A DNA stretch of 64,000 bases, taken from assembly GCA_016124855.1 (NCBI GenBank), contig WGMX01000024.1, positions 172,585-236,584 of the forward strand, given 5' to 3'. Every line of letters starts with the position of its first letter. Within the stretch, counting starts at the first letter, position 1. This stretch comes from Anaerolineaceae bacterium. GTDB lineage: Bacteria > Chloroflexota > Anaerolineae > Aggregatilineales > Phototrophicaceae. Both the position numbers and the translations under genes were made by a program. Below the pieces are notes generated by a model, which was given only the letters and a program-made list of their open reading frames with translations, was not told the DNA's origin and ran no database searches. This document shows positions 36,001 through 43,967 of the stretch, piece after piece.

Positions 36001-37483
36001 CACTGCAATCGATACCAAACCGGCTGATCCGCAGGACAACATCCGCGGCGCCATGAACCGCATGGTCGATGTGACGCTGCGGCTGCTCGGCGATAATTAC
36101 ACATCAACGCTGCGCGGCTGGCGAGATACTTATGAGTCGTTTTTGGAAGTCTATACTTCCAGCGTGCGCCGCAGCGAAAAGCTCAACCGCTTTAACCAGT
36201 TGTTCCGCGCCATGTTCATTGACCGTCATCCGGCTTATCCGCTTTATCGCCACTGGTACGACCTCACCGATAACGCGCCGGAATTTCCCGCGCCGCCGAC
36301 CACCGAACCCACGCCGCGTGTGGATGAAGATGCCGAAATTCCCGAATATACTTATAAAGGCTCGCGCTACAGCGACGAACCGGAAGAAAGTGCCGCTGCT
36401 GTCGGAACGAGTCGCGGCTTACCGCGTCCGCTGCTGTTGGTTGGCGGTTTGATCGTTATTGCAGCCGTAATCGCCATCATTGCAGCCGTTTCCAATGGCA
36501 GTGGTGCGGCGGGAATCGCTGTCACCATTACCGCGACGGCCACCGTGAATGATACGGCTACTCAAGAGGCAGCAGCCCCAAGCGCCACCACAACCATTGA
36601 TCCTAATGAAGGTACGAGTTTGAACTCGCAGTTGGCGACTCCAACACTTTTATCACTGCTCGGCGATCAACCGACATCGACCCTTGTTCCGTCAGCAACC
36701 GATCAACCGTCGTTGGAGCCACCGCCGCTGACCGCCTTTGCACCGACTGCCACTGAACTACCACCGAGCGCCACACTCGCGCCAACCTTGACGTTGACAC
36801 CCAGCATCACACCGACACCTACCAACACGCCCACCGCGACCAATACCCCGACGGCGACTTTACCGCCGCAGGGCTTACAGGGGCCGCACAACTTGTTGAC
36901 GACATTCGACAATTTACCCTCTGTGCCGTGGGATGCCAATCAATTCTTTAAGGTGACGACGCTCAACCAAACCTATTGGCGCTTGGGTACGGAAACATCA
37001 GGCGATAAAGACACCTTATTCCTGCCGGTTCCCGCCGAACTGCTCGAAACTTATTTTGGCAATAACGCCGCCAGCCGCATCCGCCGTGTAGAGGTCGAAT
37101 TGACCCTCACCACCTTTAACGCAGCCGTGATCTCGCCCGATCAAGTGTACTTTGGTGCGCTTTTACAAGATGCCTCGGACTCGACCAAGACCGCTGGCGT
37201 GAACGTCCAATTGGTGCAGCCGGGAGTGATCAAACTCGGTCAGCGTGTCGGTGAGAAAATCACCAACTTCAGCAATCAAGCGGTGAATGTCGTCGTCGTG
37301 CGTATCCGCTTGGAGCGTGATCTCAAGACCGGCGAAATTACCGCTTATGCCAACGGCGCACAGTTGGGGCAGCCCATACCATTTGTTCGTGCTGATGCAC
37401 CGATTATTCCAGTGTTGTTCGTCAAGACGGGTGGTGTGATCGTGAGTGTTACGGGCAGCGGTTGGGTTATCACTTTGCGCTGA
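33098..37483 (+). CDS. Giant membrane protein with divergent protein-kinase domain
   Basis: A 1461-residue protein. Residues 10-270 form a kinase-like domain: a glycine loop (YPRGRSGE), Lys40 in VVVKRP, a catalytic-loop Asp145 in VYNDVDAKHLFWD and Asp164 in IDWGNA in place of DFG. The Asn usual five residues after HRD is His150, so it may be weakly active or a pseudokinase. About 800 helical residues follow. A single membrane helix (residues 1109-1132) leads to a Thr/Pro linker and a C-terminal beta domain of 200 residues outside. A nucleotidyltransferase gene follows by 12 bases. Confidence 0.8.
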   Translation: MADSLFDNRYRYDYIYPRGRSGETLRAVDTQASDRPVVVKRPAPNDAPPIRAGQEVSILNERKALQKLAGHPVATALLGSGQFLVGGTAQQYIVMERGQGVVLADAVRELAQREERLPELEMLVIVDGLLDLLQTAHSHDIVYNDVDAKHLFWDRDSYKLKVIDWGNAVFLEGDEMTPQGISRQSDVMQVGELLYFIVTGGGRADIPRDAGDDFLLDFGRDNERLSPRLKTIISKAAHPNAKLRYKTIIDLRRALTDYRDPMERERNAILGRIAERLKTQRSKDELVALMDTLNPVFAADPGHPQTRAAEREIMARLGDLEVESDLDASRIYLESANWPRAIDLLDELRDKSRNETRTLIELLLDFARTLHEARLQPAPVAIQESIGLLYEGQNARAAHLLVTTPASDNRVRAAQWLLAERVTAYTPDILLLRPNLYRLETALAQLAANNVQVTEPRAVLTEINATLDRIAASNTASLVELRDGYRLVVDGLTAMNTLVDTINRRQMLPDHQLPVSALERAMNAAMALADNMHVIGRQATSSPRDAVHALDGSRAIDPTNPAWDALGRMLDGLYELLGSYQTYVPAADGSDLAGWLETTARDLTPFRDRLFDELLVTMIAGLETAHQAWATYAETTVQGDRLGSIESLTEAIDSVSTISPTLAGWLNQVRTIITNAQYVERHALFGGLGRALADGWEAFDRGRLADAERLGQQAYEIARDDAQRFSAGRLRELSRISRDWAERNGASNVKGTQAAVVALEHLYTPDEITVRDNFSAQMPSKETYLKAMGKGLVELFGRNSTAAPHILFANFILLGVLDANEGRLEDADFWKEAALRTLGEYAQRHTLTRALVEFIDRRAELNAGAELINSVNSTSAMPTLEVTRKKLEDNPQARTLSAGIYSLREMENALRDWSDGEFRSAGIKIENAINAINEVEQAAAVTLTPYRSWLMELQSAAAELHNQSRLMHTAIDTKPADPQDNIRGAMNRMVDVTLRLLGDNYTSTLRGWRDTYESFLEVYTSSVRRSEKLNRFNQLFRAMFIDRHPAYPLYRHWYDLTDNAPEFPAPPTTEPTPRVDEDAEIPEYTYKGSRYSDEPEESAAAVGTSRGLPRPLLLVGGLIVIAAVIAIIAAVSNGSGAAGIAVTITATATVNDTATQEAAAPSATTTIDPNEGTSLNSQLATPTLLSLLGDQPTSTLVPSATDQPSLEPPPLTAFAPTATELPPSATLAPTLTLTPSITPTPTNTPTATNTPTATLPPQGLQGPHNLLTTFDNLPSVPWDANQFFKVTTLNQTYWRLGTETSGDKDTLFLPVPAELLETYFGNNAASRIRRVEVELTLTTFNAAVISPDQVYFGALLQDASDSTKTAGVNVQLVQPGVIKLGQRVGEKITNFSNQAVNVVVVRIRLERDLKTGEITAYANGAQLGQPIPFVRADAPIIPVLFVKTGGVIVSVTGSGWVITLR

Positions 37484-37495
37484 AAGTTTTGTCTC

Positions 37496-38374
37496 ATGCC
37501 GCTAGCTGACTTGCTATACACGACAGGCCGTCCACAGATTGACCGTGCTATCGCCGGAGTCGTGAGCATTTACGAGGCGGCCTTTCCCGCGCGCGTTCGT
37601 GGATATTATCTGGTCGGTAGTTTGAGTCGCGGCACTGCTGGAAGCAACAGTGACATTGATCTGGAGATCATATTCAAAGACACCTTTTTGCCTGATGAAG
37701 CCGAACGTCTCATCCTCATTCGGCAGGGCTGCCGCGCTTTGTCGCCGATCCACCTTGATTTGCCTGCCCGTGACGAAGCCTCATTGCCCCACAGTGACAC
37801 CGTTGCCATCAAATCTGCCAGTACACTGGTTTATGGTGAAGATACACGCGCCTCGATGCCATTGCCGAGCATCGAAACCTATCTACGTCGTGTCAGCATT
37901 CCAACGCATCGCGCCCTGACATTAGAATTTCGCCCTTTGCCAGTCAGCTTACCTTTAAGTTATCCCCAACCGGAGACTGAATTTTACGGTTATGTAGCCA
38001 CTGATCCCAATCATCCGCATTTCATTTGGGGAACTAAAATCTGGGTGCTGGACATCGGTTGGATGGCGACTTTTTTGTTGGCATATCAAGCCAGCATATT
38101 GGTTCCGAGCAAAGATGATATGCCGCACTTGTATCGTGAGCATATCAACGACACTTGGACAACTTTTATCATCGAAGTGCATGACCTTTGCCGCTTGCAA
38201 TGGGAGTACACCATTCCCTCTAATCTCGATGACCGCGCCCGACTACGTGCCTTATGTGAACAAACACTGGCTTACGAAAACCACGTCCTGAACTTATATC
38301 AAGCGTGGCTAAAATCGGAATCTGAGCATGGCGATACGGCCTTAGCGGCTGAACGTCTGAAGGCATTTAAATAA
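37496..38374 (+). CDS. Nucleotidyltransferase-domain protein
   Basis: A 292-residue protein of the pol-beta-like nucleotidyltransferase superfamily. The active-site pattern GSLSRGTAGSNSDIDLEI at 41-58 gives GS followed by DxD (Asp53, Asp55). The C-terminal half is helical (WTTFIIEVHDLCRLQWEY). Related proteins modify aminoglycosides or other substrates, or act as toxins; none of these can be assigned. The gene lies 12 bases after the giant kinase-like gene, suggesting one transcript. Confidence 0.8.
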   Translation: MPLADLLYTTGRPQIDRAIAGVVSIYEAAFPARVRGYYLVGSLSRGTAGSNSDIDLEIIFKDTFLPDEAERLILIRQGCRALSPIHLDLPARDEASLPHSDTVAIKSASTLVYGEDTRASMPLPSIETYLRRVSIPTHRALTLEFRPLPVSLPLSYPQPETEFYGYVATDPNHPHFIWGTKIWVLDIGWMATFLLAYQASILVPSKDDMPHLYREHINDTWTTFIIEVHDLCRLQWEYTIPSNLDDRARLRALCEQTLAYENHVLNLYQAWLKSESEHGDTALAAERLKAFK

Positions 38375-38384
38375 ACATTCAACT

Positions 38385-38421
38385 CTTTGCGTCCTTGCGA
38401 CTTAGCGCCCTTGCGCTAAAA
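38385..38421 (+). repeat. 37-base dispersed repeat, copy 1
   Basis: CTTTGCGTCCTTGCGACTTA continues to GCTAAAA. A second copy at 40404-40440 differs at three of 37 positions. Both lie in intergenic DNA. Confidence 0.6.
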
Positions 38422-38465
38422 ATCGCTCTGTCTTGATCTTGGCGAGTTGGCGGTTTAATTAGTTT

Positions 38466-39338
38466 CTATGAACGCCGCCACTCGGTGAGCGCGCCAGCCA
38501 CCCATGTTGGCGGAGGCTGGTCGTAGAGTGGGGCTGCGTCCGTGTAGCTCATATCGATAACGTGGCCTGTCATCGGGCCACGAAGGTAGCGGAAAACTTG
38601 ACCGGCATCCCGTGCATCACTTTTCACTTGGACGCAGTGCTGGTTGTATCCCCAATAATCGCCTTTTTCGAGGATGCGAATGCCGTCCTCAATGATACTC
38701 TGGGCGCGGCGTAGTCCGGCTTCATCCGGCGCAAATGAATTTTCAGGGGTATCGCCATAACCGATGCCGTGATGAAAAGCGTCGGCTGTCGAGACGATCA
38801 CCGAATCTTTGGCAATCGCAGCCACGTCGTCAATGCCGGGAAGCTGTTCAGGATGACCACCCGCCAGATAGGGATAACGCTCGATGACTTTGGGGATTTT
38901 TCCGCCGCGCCGTTTGGTTTCCACATCCCAAAAATGATGCCAACCGATCAATACATGGTCGCGCAGGTAGTTATCGCGTCCCGCAATCCCCGGCCCTTGG
39001 ATGCCCCACGAGGCTTCTTGTCTGAAATCGCCACCCGCTGCAACACGCCGCCGTGCCTGTTCCATATCGTCGGTAAAGGCATGTAGGACGCTGATGACCA
39101 GCACCTGATCGGCACCGCTGTCGAGGCAGGCATGAACACAGGCCGCAACCTGATAACCGCAGTCTTTGACGTTCGTGTGAGGGAAGACCAGAACACCACC
39201 ATTTTTGAGCGTATCAGCCAGAGTAAATTGTTTACCCCGTTCGAGATGGTCGAGCGTACCTTGTTCGCCCAGTTCGGCTTGATCGCGTAGATACGATGCA
39301 TAAATATGTTTTTGAAGCTGATCGAGATCTTCTGCCAT
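38466..39338 (-). CDS. Uncharacterised protein, possibly Memo-like
   Basis: A 290-residue cytoplasmic protein. Two stretches recall the Memo / extradiol dioxygenase-like fold: VLVFPHTNVKDCGYQVAAC near residue 50 and STADAFHHGIGYG near 190, where conserved His residues occur in that family. HHFWD and GHPEQLPG add further possible metal ligands. The match is weak and no partner AMMECR1 or radical-SAM gene is near. It lies between repeat copies in a minus-strand pair with a DMT permease. Function left open. Confidence 0.5.
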   Translation of the reverse strand: MAEDLDQLQKHIYASYLRDQAELGEQGTLDHLERGKQFTLADTLKNGGVLVFPHTNVKDCGYQVAACVHACLDSGADQVLVISVLHAFTDDMEQARRRVAAGGDFRQEASWGIQGPGIAGRDNYLRDHVLIGWHHFWDVETKRRGGKIPKVIERYPYLAGGHPEQLPGIDDVAAIAKDSVIVSTADAFHHGIGYGDTPENSFAPDEAGLRRAQSIIEDGIRILEKGDYWGYNQHCVQVKSDARDAGQVFRYLRGPMTGHVIDMSYTDAAPLYDQPPPTWVAGALTEWRRS

Positions 39339-39435
39339 AATTTGGAATCCTAAACATCTGGAAGTGTAACAGCGTTTTTAACCAATCTGGAGCGTTCGGG
39401 CAAGTCCTTGCCACTTGCCTTTGTATTAAAAATGT

Positions 39436-40299
39436 TCACCCACCAAAATTCTGGAAGTATCCAATCAACAGTGTCGCCACAAATACAATTCCTACGCCCA
39501 CCCACTGCCGCTGTGCCAACCGCTCTTTTAAAAAGATCAGTGCCAAAAACACCGTGACCGCGCTAAACAAAGAAGTCAGCACCGCCACAATCCCCGGTGT
39601 CGTCCCTTGCACACCGATGTTATAAGCCACTTCACCAACCGTTGTAATCAGGCCAGCCGCAGCCAATATTTTCCATAAGCCGCCTGCTGGCAGCGCCACC
39701 GATTGATGCAGCGGGCGGGCAAATAAACTCAACAAAATCATCGTCATCACCCGACCGATGAGTGTCGGAAGGTACGACCCCAACGGCCCGACGATAAACT
39801 GCAATCCCCACGAATTAAGCCCGATAGCAATCGCCGCAATCACGGCTTCGGGTAATCCTTTCAATCCTTTGCGGCTGGCATCATTCGGATCATGGCTGAC
39901 GCTCGATATAATGACAATCCCGAACAGCATCAGCAGCAGGCTCAAGACACCGCCAAAAGGGATATGGTCGCCTGCCAGCAGTGACAGCAGCAGTGCCACA
40001 CCGCCGAAGGCTGAAGTAACCGGTGAGGCAATCGAAATTTTGCCAATCGTCAGCGCCCGATACAGCAGCAGTGTTCCGATGGTGTTGATCGACCCCAACA
40101 GCATTCCTAAACCTACACTTGCCCACGTTGCTGTCGCTGGAATCCCATCAAAGAGGATCACCACCAGCAGCGCCACCGCGCTCACAAAATGAATATAAAA
40201 TAATGCCCGATAGGGTGTCAGTTTGACACTCGCGTCCCGCGCGATGAAATCCGCCGAACCGAATCCTAATGCTGAGAGTAATCCCCAAAATATCCCCAC
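39436..40299 (-). CDS. EamA/DMT-family transporter
   Basis: A 287-residue protein with ten predicted helices arranged as two EamA repeats. GSADFIARDASVKLTPYRALF in the first half and GTTPGIVAVLTSLFSAVTVFLALIFLKERLAQRQWVGVG in the second are the family pattern. These proteins export metabolites or amino acids. It is a single gene. Substrate unknown. Confidence 0.87.
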   Translation of the reverse strand: MGIFWGLLSALGFGSADFIARDASVKLTPYRALFYIHFVSAVALLVVILFDGIPATATWASVGLGMLLGSINTIGTLLLYRALTIGKISIASPVTSAFGGVALLLSLLAGDHIPFGGVLSLLLMLFGIVIISSVSHDPNDASRKGLKGLPEAVIAAIAIGLNSWGLQFIVGPLGSYLPTLIGRVMTMILLSLFARPLHQSVALPAGGLWKILAAAGLITTVGEVAYNIGVQGTTPGIVAVLTSLFSAVTVFLALIFLKERLAQRQWVGVGIVFVATLLIGYFQNFGG

Positions 40300-40403
40300 A
40301 CATGTCGCTTTCTAATTAGGTATATTCACACAAGTCTATATACGATGGCTTATGTCGAAGGTTCATTACGCGCAGTATACAATTTCTACCTATTTAGGAA
40401 AAT

Positions 40404-40440
40404 CTTTGCGTCCTTGCGACTTAGCACCTTTGCGTTAAAA
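40404..40440 (+). repeat. 37-base dispersed repeat, copy 2
   Basis: CTTTGCGTCCTTGCGACTTA is followed by GCACC and TTTGCGTTAAAA. It matches 38385-38421 at 34 of 37 positions. Confidence 0.6.
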
Positions 40441-40474
40441 CGCTTTCCGTTTGATTTCACAAACCTTTCAAACC

Positions 40475-41060
40475 AATCCGAACCATTTTCCAACCTCCTT
40501 AACACATTTGCTCTCTCAAAAGGGTTAGGGTCAACGCCTCGAAAGAGTTACAAAATGTTCTTCCAAAATGTAACCCATTGCGCCTGCCTTTGTCGTACAA
40601 TAATCAATGGATTGGATTGTAGTGGCGCAAGGCTTTGCGCCTGCTGGCAAACCCTACGCATCTTAACATCACGGGTATATCTTTTGGGCGACGACTATCG
40701 GCTGTTTTGCAGCAGCGGAAAAATGCTCTGCTGCTGCAAAAACGTTTCTGTTAGCAAACTTGGCAAAAATTGACTTGCCAACTCTACCGCATTTGCTGCT
40801 TTCGCCGCATATTTCGCTTTTGTTTGGCTCCCTCTTGCCCTGTTACTATGGGGAAAGAGGGCTGGGGAGATAGGGGTAGCGAATGGCAATCTTGGCATCG
40901 GACACACTTACCCCAAGATTGCCGCGTTTTTAGCCGAGCTATCCGCCGAAATGTCGTCAATAATGCCAAATGTCAGCCCGCCATCGCCGACTTCGCCGCC
41001 AAAATTCACAGTGAATGTGAAGAATATGAAGAAATTTACAAATTTTGGAGCTTATGGCAC
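40475..41060. repeat. Large diverged intergenic repeat, copy 1
   Basis: This region shares several blocks, in the same order, with 54540-55010. They are the core at 40540-40580 (reading minus: ATGGGTTACATTTTGGAAGA), a TTGTCGTACAATAATCAA block, the GGCGCAA/TTGCGCC hairpin at 40624-40641, and a 29-base identical block at 40791-40819. On the minus strand the core opens a 15-codon frame, MGYILEEHFVTLSRR, at 40531-40578, with an AGGC upstream. A GC-rich repeat (40826-40878) lies inside. No intact gene was found here. Confidence 0.6.
40826..40878. repeat. GC-rich dispersed repeat, copy 5 (diverged)
   Basis: GGCTCCCTCTTGCCC ... GGGGAAAGAGGGCTGGGGAG has the same C-run, loop, G-run and CTAGGG-like tail as the units at 674, 42416, 42820 and 53284, with a longer loop. 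Confidence 0.45.
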
Positions 41061-41140
41061 TACTGCCGCCGCCAATGCCGCCACAAACAAAAAAGGGCGC
41101 TCACGCACCCTTCTTGTAACTTGAAACTTGGAGCTTGAAA

Positions 41141-42379
41141 CTACTCGATGAGAGTCAAACCCGCCCAATTGCCTTGCTTACTCGCTGCCGCCTCGATCTC
41201 CTGAATGGACTGTAGCTCGTCGGCTTCATCCACCGCGCCAAACACCTTCAGCACATCATAATTGGTGTTGCGCTGCGCCGGAATAAAACCTGCCGCTCGG
41301 ATTTGTCGGTGCATCTCAGCCGGGAGCATAATCGGGCTGGCCTTGGTGATCGCACCCGCCGCGCTCACCACGTTTTCTTCGATCATCGTGCTGCCGAAGT
41401 CGTCCGCACCGAAGTGCAGGGACATCTGCCCGACCTTCGCGCCCTGTGTAGGCCAACTGGCGCTGATGTGCGGCAGGTTATCAAGGAAAATCCGCGCAAT
41501 CGCTGTATGCCGTAGATATTCGGTGCTGGTTCCGCCGTATTCGCTGGCGAACTTACTCTTGCCCAACGGTGTCCCTTCGATCTGCACCGTCCAGCTAATG
41601 AAGGCGTTGAAGCCCATGCCGAAACGCTTGAGGCTGTCGTCCTGTTCATCACGCAGTCGTTGCAGATGGTTCATCCGGTTTTCCAACTTCTCGCGGAAGC
41701 CGATCACCATCGTCGCGGTGGTAATCAAACCGAGTTCGTGCGCCACTTTCATCACGCCGAACCAATCATCGGTCATGATTTTCTTAGGGGTTACGCGCTG
41801 GCGAATTTCATCATCAAGGATTTCACCACCGCCACCCGGCAAGCCCATTAAACCGGCTGCCTTGAGTTCGGTCAGCGTTTCACGCCAAGTCTTGCCACCG
41901 ATCTCGCTCATGTACTGGATTTCACTGGGCGAGAAAGCGTTAATCTCAATCGTCGGGAAGGTTTTATGAATCCAGCTTACGAGGTCAGTGTAATATTCGT
42001 AGGGCAAATCGGGATTATGCCCACCTTGCATCAGGATACGGGTCGCGCCCAGTTCCAGCGCCTCTTTGATCTTGTTGCCGAGGATCAACTTGCTGTTGAC
42101 GTAACCCTTCTCAGTGTCACCGGGAAGGGCATAGAAATTGCAGAACTGGCAGTCTGTCACACAGACATTGGTGTAATTGATGTTCCGGTCAATCAAATAC
42201 GTGACCGTATCACCCGGTACAAGCTGCTGCCGCCGTGCATTCGCCGCGTCCGCTAAATCGAGCAGTTCCGCATGTTGATAAATATATAAAGCTTCGTCGT
42301 AGTTAATGCGCTTGCCCTCATGTACCTTCGCCAAGATTTGATCAACTTGTGCCTGTACTGCCGGTTCGTTTGTTGTCAT
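41141..42379 (-). CDS. mqnC: Cyclic dehypoxanthinyl futalosine synthase
   Basis: A 412-residue radical-SAM enzyme of the futalosine menaquinone pathway, which converts dehypoxanthine futalosine to its cyclic form. The [4Fe-4S] cysteines are C73, C77 and C80 in NVCVTDCQFC, followed by LILGNKIKEALELGATRILMQGG and LMGLPGGGGEILDDEIR, the MqnC wording that distinguishes it from MqnE. It is last in the minus-strand run with mqnA, a Uma2 gene and mqnE. mqnB and mqnD are not in the window. Confidence 0.93.
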   Translation of the reverse strand: MTTNEPAVQAQVDQILAKVHEGKRINYDEALYIYQHAELLDLADAANARRQQLVPGDTVTYLIDRNINYTNVCVTDCQFCNFYALPGDTEKGYVNSKLILGNKIKEALELGATRILMQGGHNPDLPYEYYTDLVSWIHKTFPTIEINAFSPSEIQYMSEIGGKTWRETLTELKAAGLMGLPGGGGEILDDEIRQRVTPKKIMTDDWFGVMKVAHELGLITTATMVIGFREKLENRMNHLQRLRDEQDDSLKRFGMGFNAFISWTVQIEGTPLGKSKFASEYGGTSTEYLRHTAIARIFLDNLPHISASWPTQGAKVGQMSLHFGADDFGSTMIEENVVSAAGAITKASPIMLPAEMHRQIRAAGFIPAQRNTNYDVLKVFGAVDEADELQSIQEIEAAASKQGNWAGLTLIE

Positions 42380-42415
42380 ACTGTTTCTCCGCCTTCGATC
42401 TTTCTTTATTTTAAT

Positions 42416-42453
42416 TCCCTCCCTCGTTTATGAGGAAGGGTTAGGGTGGGGGT
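42416..42453. repeat. GC-rich dispersed repeat between mqnA and mqnC
   Basis: TCCCTCCCTCGTTTATGAGG and AAGGGTTAGGGTGGGGGT lie directly after the mqnA stop, overlapping its last base. It belongs to the same family as the in-gene copy at 42820. Confidence 0.6.
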
Positions 42454-43337
42454 CAGACACCTGCCGCCGCGTGTTCGCCCCAAAATTCCAGCGTGTTCCA
42501 GTCAAATCCGTCTAGGGCCAATTCCAGAAACAACTTGAGACCTGCCAGATCATCGTCTGTTAAGGTATAGCGCAAATCACGCAAATAGCGCCGGCATACA
42601 CCTGCTGGTAATCCTAGCCGTCCAGCATAACCTGTCGCTAAGGTATTCCGCCCGGCCTCGGTCAAACCCATTTCGGTCGAATCGTAGAGTGCATCAAACA
42701 CGCCTGCGTCTGCTAATGCCTGAGCCTTATCTTTCCGTGCCGCCCATACCGAGAAGGTGAAGGGTAGACCTGTCATCTTCAACCATTCGTCACCGAGATC
42801 GAAAATATAAGGTAACGATTCCCCCTCCTTGTTTACGGGGAGGGGGTTAGGGGGTGGGGTTAAAGGTCTGTGGTGCACACCCTCAACCAGCGCGTCATCG
42901 CCAATGATTAGCGCCCCATCATGTTCAGATAGCATACTCGGTAGATGCTGCTCTGTCACTGTGAAATTTGGCACGATTTTGTAACGGTCGCGGCATAATA
43001 TTTTCAGCAGTGCCACGCTCGTCGCCGAGTGATCAGTTAAGGCAATCGACTTGCCATCCAACTCGCTCATGTCGGCTGCCCACGAGAACAACAGCACCGT
43101 TTTCACAGCGCCCAAACTAGCGATACTTAATCCCGGCAGCACCACATATTCATCCGCATGACGTGCGGTTTCAATGGCGGAAATCGGCGCAATATCAATC
43201 TCGCCCGACTTCAACATGCGGTTCATCATGGATGGCACGCCGCGTTCGAAATGCACATCCACATCTTGTAACCGTTCCGCCAAGTCATAGTGAAACGGCA
43301 TCGTATTCAGATAATCAATCAGTCCGATATTGAGCAT
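42453..43337 (-). CDS. mqnA: Chorismate dehydratase
   Basis: A 294-residue MqnA, which dehydrates chorismate to 3-enolpyruvylbenzoate, the first futalosine-pathway step. GLIDYLNTMPF at 5-15 and DIAPISAIETARH at 48-60 are the family marks, with GALIIGDDALVEG and YIFDLGDEW in the second lobe. Between these last two blocks residues 158-175 (LTPPPNPLPVNKEGES) are extra and are encoded by a GC-rich repeat unit, so the protein tolerates an in-frame insertion in a loop. It is co-oriented with mqnE and mqnC. Confidence 0.92.
   Translation of the reverse strand: MLNIGLIDYLNTMPFHYDLAERLQDVDVHFERGVPSMMNRMLKSGEIDIAPISAIETARHADEYVVLPGLSIASLGAVKTVLLFSWAADMSELDGKSIALTDHSATSVALLKILCRDRYKIVPNFTVTEQHLPSMLSEHDGALIIGDDALVEGVHHRPLTPPPNPLPVNKEGESLPYIFDLGDEWLKMTGLPFTFSVWAARKDKAQALADAGVFDALYDSTEMGLTEAGRNTLATGYAGRLGLPAGVCRRYLRDLRYTLTDDDLAGLKLFLELALDGFDWNTLEFWGEHAAAGV
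42820..42861. repeat. GC-rich repeat inserted in frame within mqnA
   Basis: CCCCCTCCTTGTTTACGGGG and AGGGGGTTAGGGGGTGGGGT match the intergenic family units. Here the unit lies inside the mqnA coding sequence and keeps the frame open. Confidence 0.75.
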
Positions 43338-43408
43338 ATGTCACTCAGCTTTCTTTGTTAAACCATGTCGTCAAAAGTCCAAAGAAAACCGTCTAATTTC
43401 AAAACTAT

Positions 43409-43966
43409 TTACTCAGGAAACCACGTCTTTGGATCAATCGTCGCACCTAATACAGCCGAGACAAAAGGTTGCGTTGCATCATAAATACCTTGCTGTGTTA
43501 GACGATCATCATTTAGGGTATAAGCTTCCACAAACTTGGCTTCCGGGTTCACCATCCAGTATTCACGTACACCATATTTCTGATAGGTCAGAAACTTATG
43601 CCCACGATCATTAAACTCGGTCGAAGGTGAAAGTACTTCAACCACCAAATCTGGAGCACCATACCAGAAACGACCGTCTGATCCTAAGGCACAGTTCGGA
43701 TTATCCTTGCTGACCCAAAATAAATCAGGCTCAAAGCTGTTCCCGTCATCAAATTTCAAACCTATAGGAGCAAATCGTGTTTCACCATTTCGAGTGAGTG
43801 GTATCAATGTAATAACAATTTGCCACAGCGATTTTTGATGTCTATCAAGAGGAGGATTCACGACGATTTCTCCATCAATGAGTTCCACAATCTGGTTTGA
43901 TTCTGGAAGCGCCGCATATTCGGCAAAAGTTGTTCGGGTTTTGATAGGTATATCCATATCATTCAC
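43409..43966 (-). CDS. Uma2-family (DUF820) nuclease-like protein
   Basis: A 185-residue protein of the Uma2 family, with a restriction-endonuclease-like fold. FEPDLFWV near residue 93 and DLVVEVLSPSTEFNDRG near 110 supply the PD and ExK-like positions, and KFLTYQKYGVREYWMVNPE is the family signature. Genes like this are abundant in Chloroflexota and Cyanobacteria, and their role is unclear. Its position between mqnE and mqnA, two bases after the small membrane gene, suggests insertion into the operon. Confidence 0.88.
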   Translation of the reverse strand: MNDMDIPIKTRTTFAEYAALPESNQIVELIDGEIVVNPPLDRHQKSLWQIVITLIPLTRNGETRFAPIGLKFDDGNSFEPDLFWVSKDNPNCALGSDGRFWYGAPDLVVEVLSPSTEFNDRGHKFLTYQKYGVREYWMVNPEAKFVEAYTLNDDRLTQQGIYDATQPFVSAVLGATIDPKTWFPE

Positions 43967-43967
43967 C

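Noticed and set aside
40345..40773. 142-residue plus-strand frame in the repeat region
   Set aside because: It spans the repeat element, is Cys- and Ser-rich like non-coding read-through, and has stops in the homologous copy at 54.5 kb.
41262..41969. 235-residue plus-strand frame
   Set aside because: Antisense to mqnC; composition reflects the complementary strand.
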